Source of the DNA: an uncultured Campylobacter sp.
GTDB lineage: Bacteria > Campylobacterota > Campylobacteria > Campylobacterales > Campylobacteraceae
Length of the DNA stretch: 5,110 nucleotides
Direction: 5' to 3'
Assembly: GCA_938036585.1 (NCBI GenBank)
Contig: CALHQN010000337.1
Location: 1 to 5,110 of the forward strand
This document shows positions 4,985 to 5,110 of the stretch, one piece after another (the first letter of the stretch is position 1; the number at the start of each line of letters is the position of its first letter). The notes beneath the pieces are model-generated. The model searched no databases. It worked only from the letters and a program-made list of their open reading frames with translations, and was not told where the DNA came from. Position numbers and translations under genes: made by a program.

Positions 4985-5110
4985 GGCGAAATACGCGGGC
5001 GGCGGGCCTTAAAAAGATCATAATCGACGGCGCGAAGATCGAAAATAAAAGCGAGGCTTTGGCGGTTTTTGCGGCACGGTTGGGTTTTGCGCCCGAATAC
5101 GTCGCGAATT
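4981..5110 (+). CDS. Barstar-like ribonuclease inhibitor, 3' end outside the window
   Basis: Barstar is the small cytoplasmic inhibitor that plugs the active site of barnase and protects the producing cell. Forty-three codons are visible. After a ~10-residue basic lead, KKIIIDGAKIENKSEALAVF (residues 11-30) followed by AARLGFAPEYVAN matches the first strand, first helix and following turn of barstar (KKAVINGEQI..., ...LALPEYYGEN). P38-E39-Y40 corresponds to barstar P27-E28-Y29; barstar Y30 is V41 here. The key barnase-binding residues Asp35 and Asp39 of barstar lie just past the window end and cannot be checked. The ATG at 4981 overlaps the TGA of the ribonuclease gene (ATGA). No good Shine-Dalgarno precedes it, so translation is probably coupled, as expected for a toxin and its antidote. 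The match is short, but the neighbouring barnase gene strongly supports it. Confidence 0.85.
   Translation, partial: MRRNTRAAGLKKIIIDGAKIENKSEALAVFAARLGFAPEYVAN

Overview
The window looks like chromosomal DNA of a Campylobacter-type epsilonproteobacterium, probably one of the higher-GC oral species such as C. gracilis, C. rectus, C. showae or C. curvus. This is inferred from the protein families, the recurrent octamer AAATTTTA/TAAAATTT set in otherwise GC-rich coding sequence, and a gene order (folate cyclo-ligase, rny, dedA) that I recall from Campylobacter jejuni. All supported genes are on the + strand. I see no tRNA, rRNA, CRISPR array, transposase or attachment site.

Left block (1-2622): the 3' part of a 5-formyltetrahydrofolate cyclo-ligase family gene, cut by the window edge, overlaps the start of rny by 68 nt. 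The rny gene is complete and encodes ribonuclease Y, the membrane-anchored endoribonuclease that starts mRNA decay. A small exported SYLF-domain (Ysc84/DUF500) protein starts 10 nt after rny, with its Shine-Dalgarno sequence overlapping the rny stop codon. These three genes read as one operon. Two inverted repeats just after the SYLF gene could end or stabilise its transcript.

Middle (2623-3504): about 880 bp without a credible gene, which is long for a compact Campylobacter genome. It holds several perfect inverted repeats and a dense scatter of AAATTTTA/TAAAATTT octamers. It could be a decayed gene, an untranslated structured RNA or an old insertion.

Right block (3505-5110): a DedA-family membrane protein, then a gene overlapping it by 8 nt, then a third gene overlapping the second by an ATGA junction and running off the window end. 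The second gene encodes an exported protein whose last ~105 residues are a clear barnase-type guanyl-specific ribonuclease, with the equivalents of barnase Lys27, Glu73, Arg83, Arg87 and His102 all present. It is joined to an N-terminal signal/anchor helix by ~175 residues of low-complexity, repeat-bearing linker. The third gene encodes the N-terminus of a barstar-like inhibitor.

The main result is this tightly coupled barnase/barstar-like RNase-immunity pair, with an unusually long disordered linker on the toxin, apparently translated with a DedA membrane protein. Barnase and barstar are well known in Bacillus. This arrangement, in this host type and next to dedA, is what deserves follow-up.
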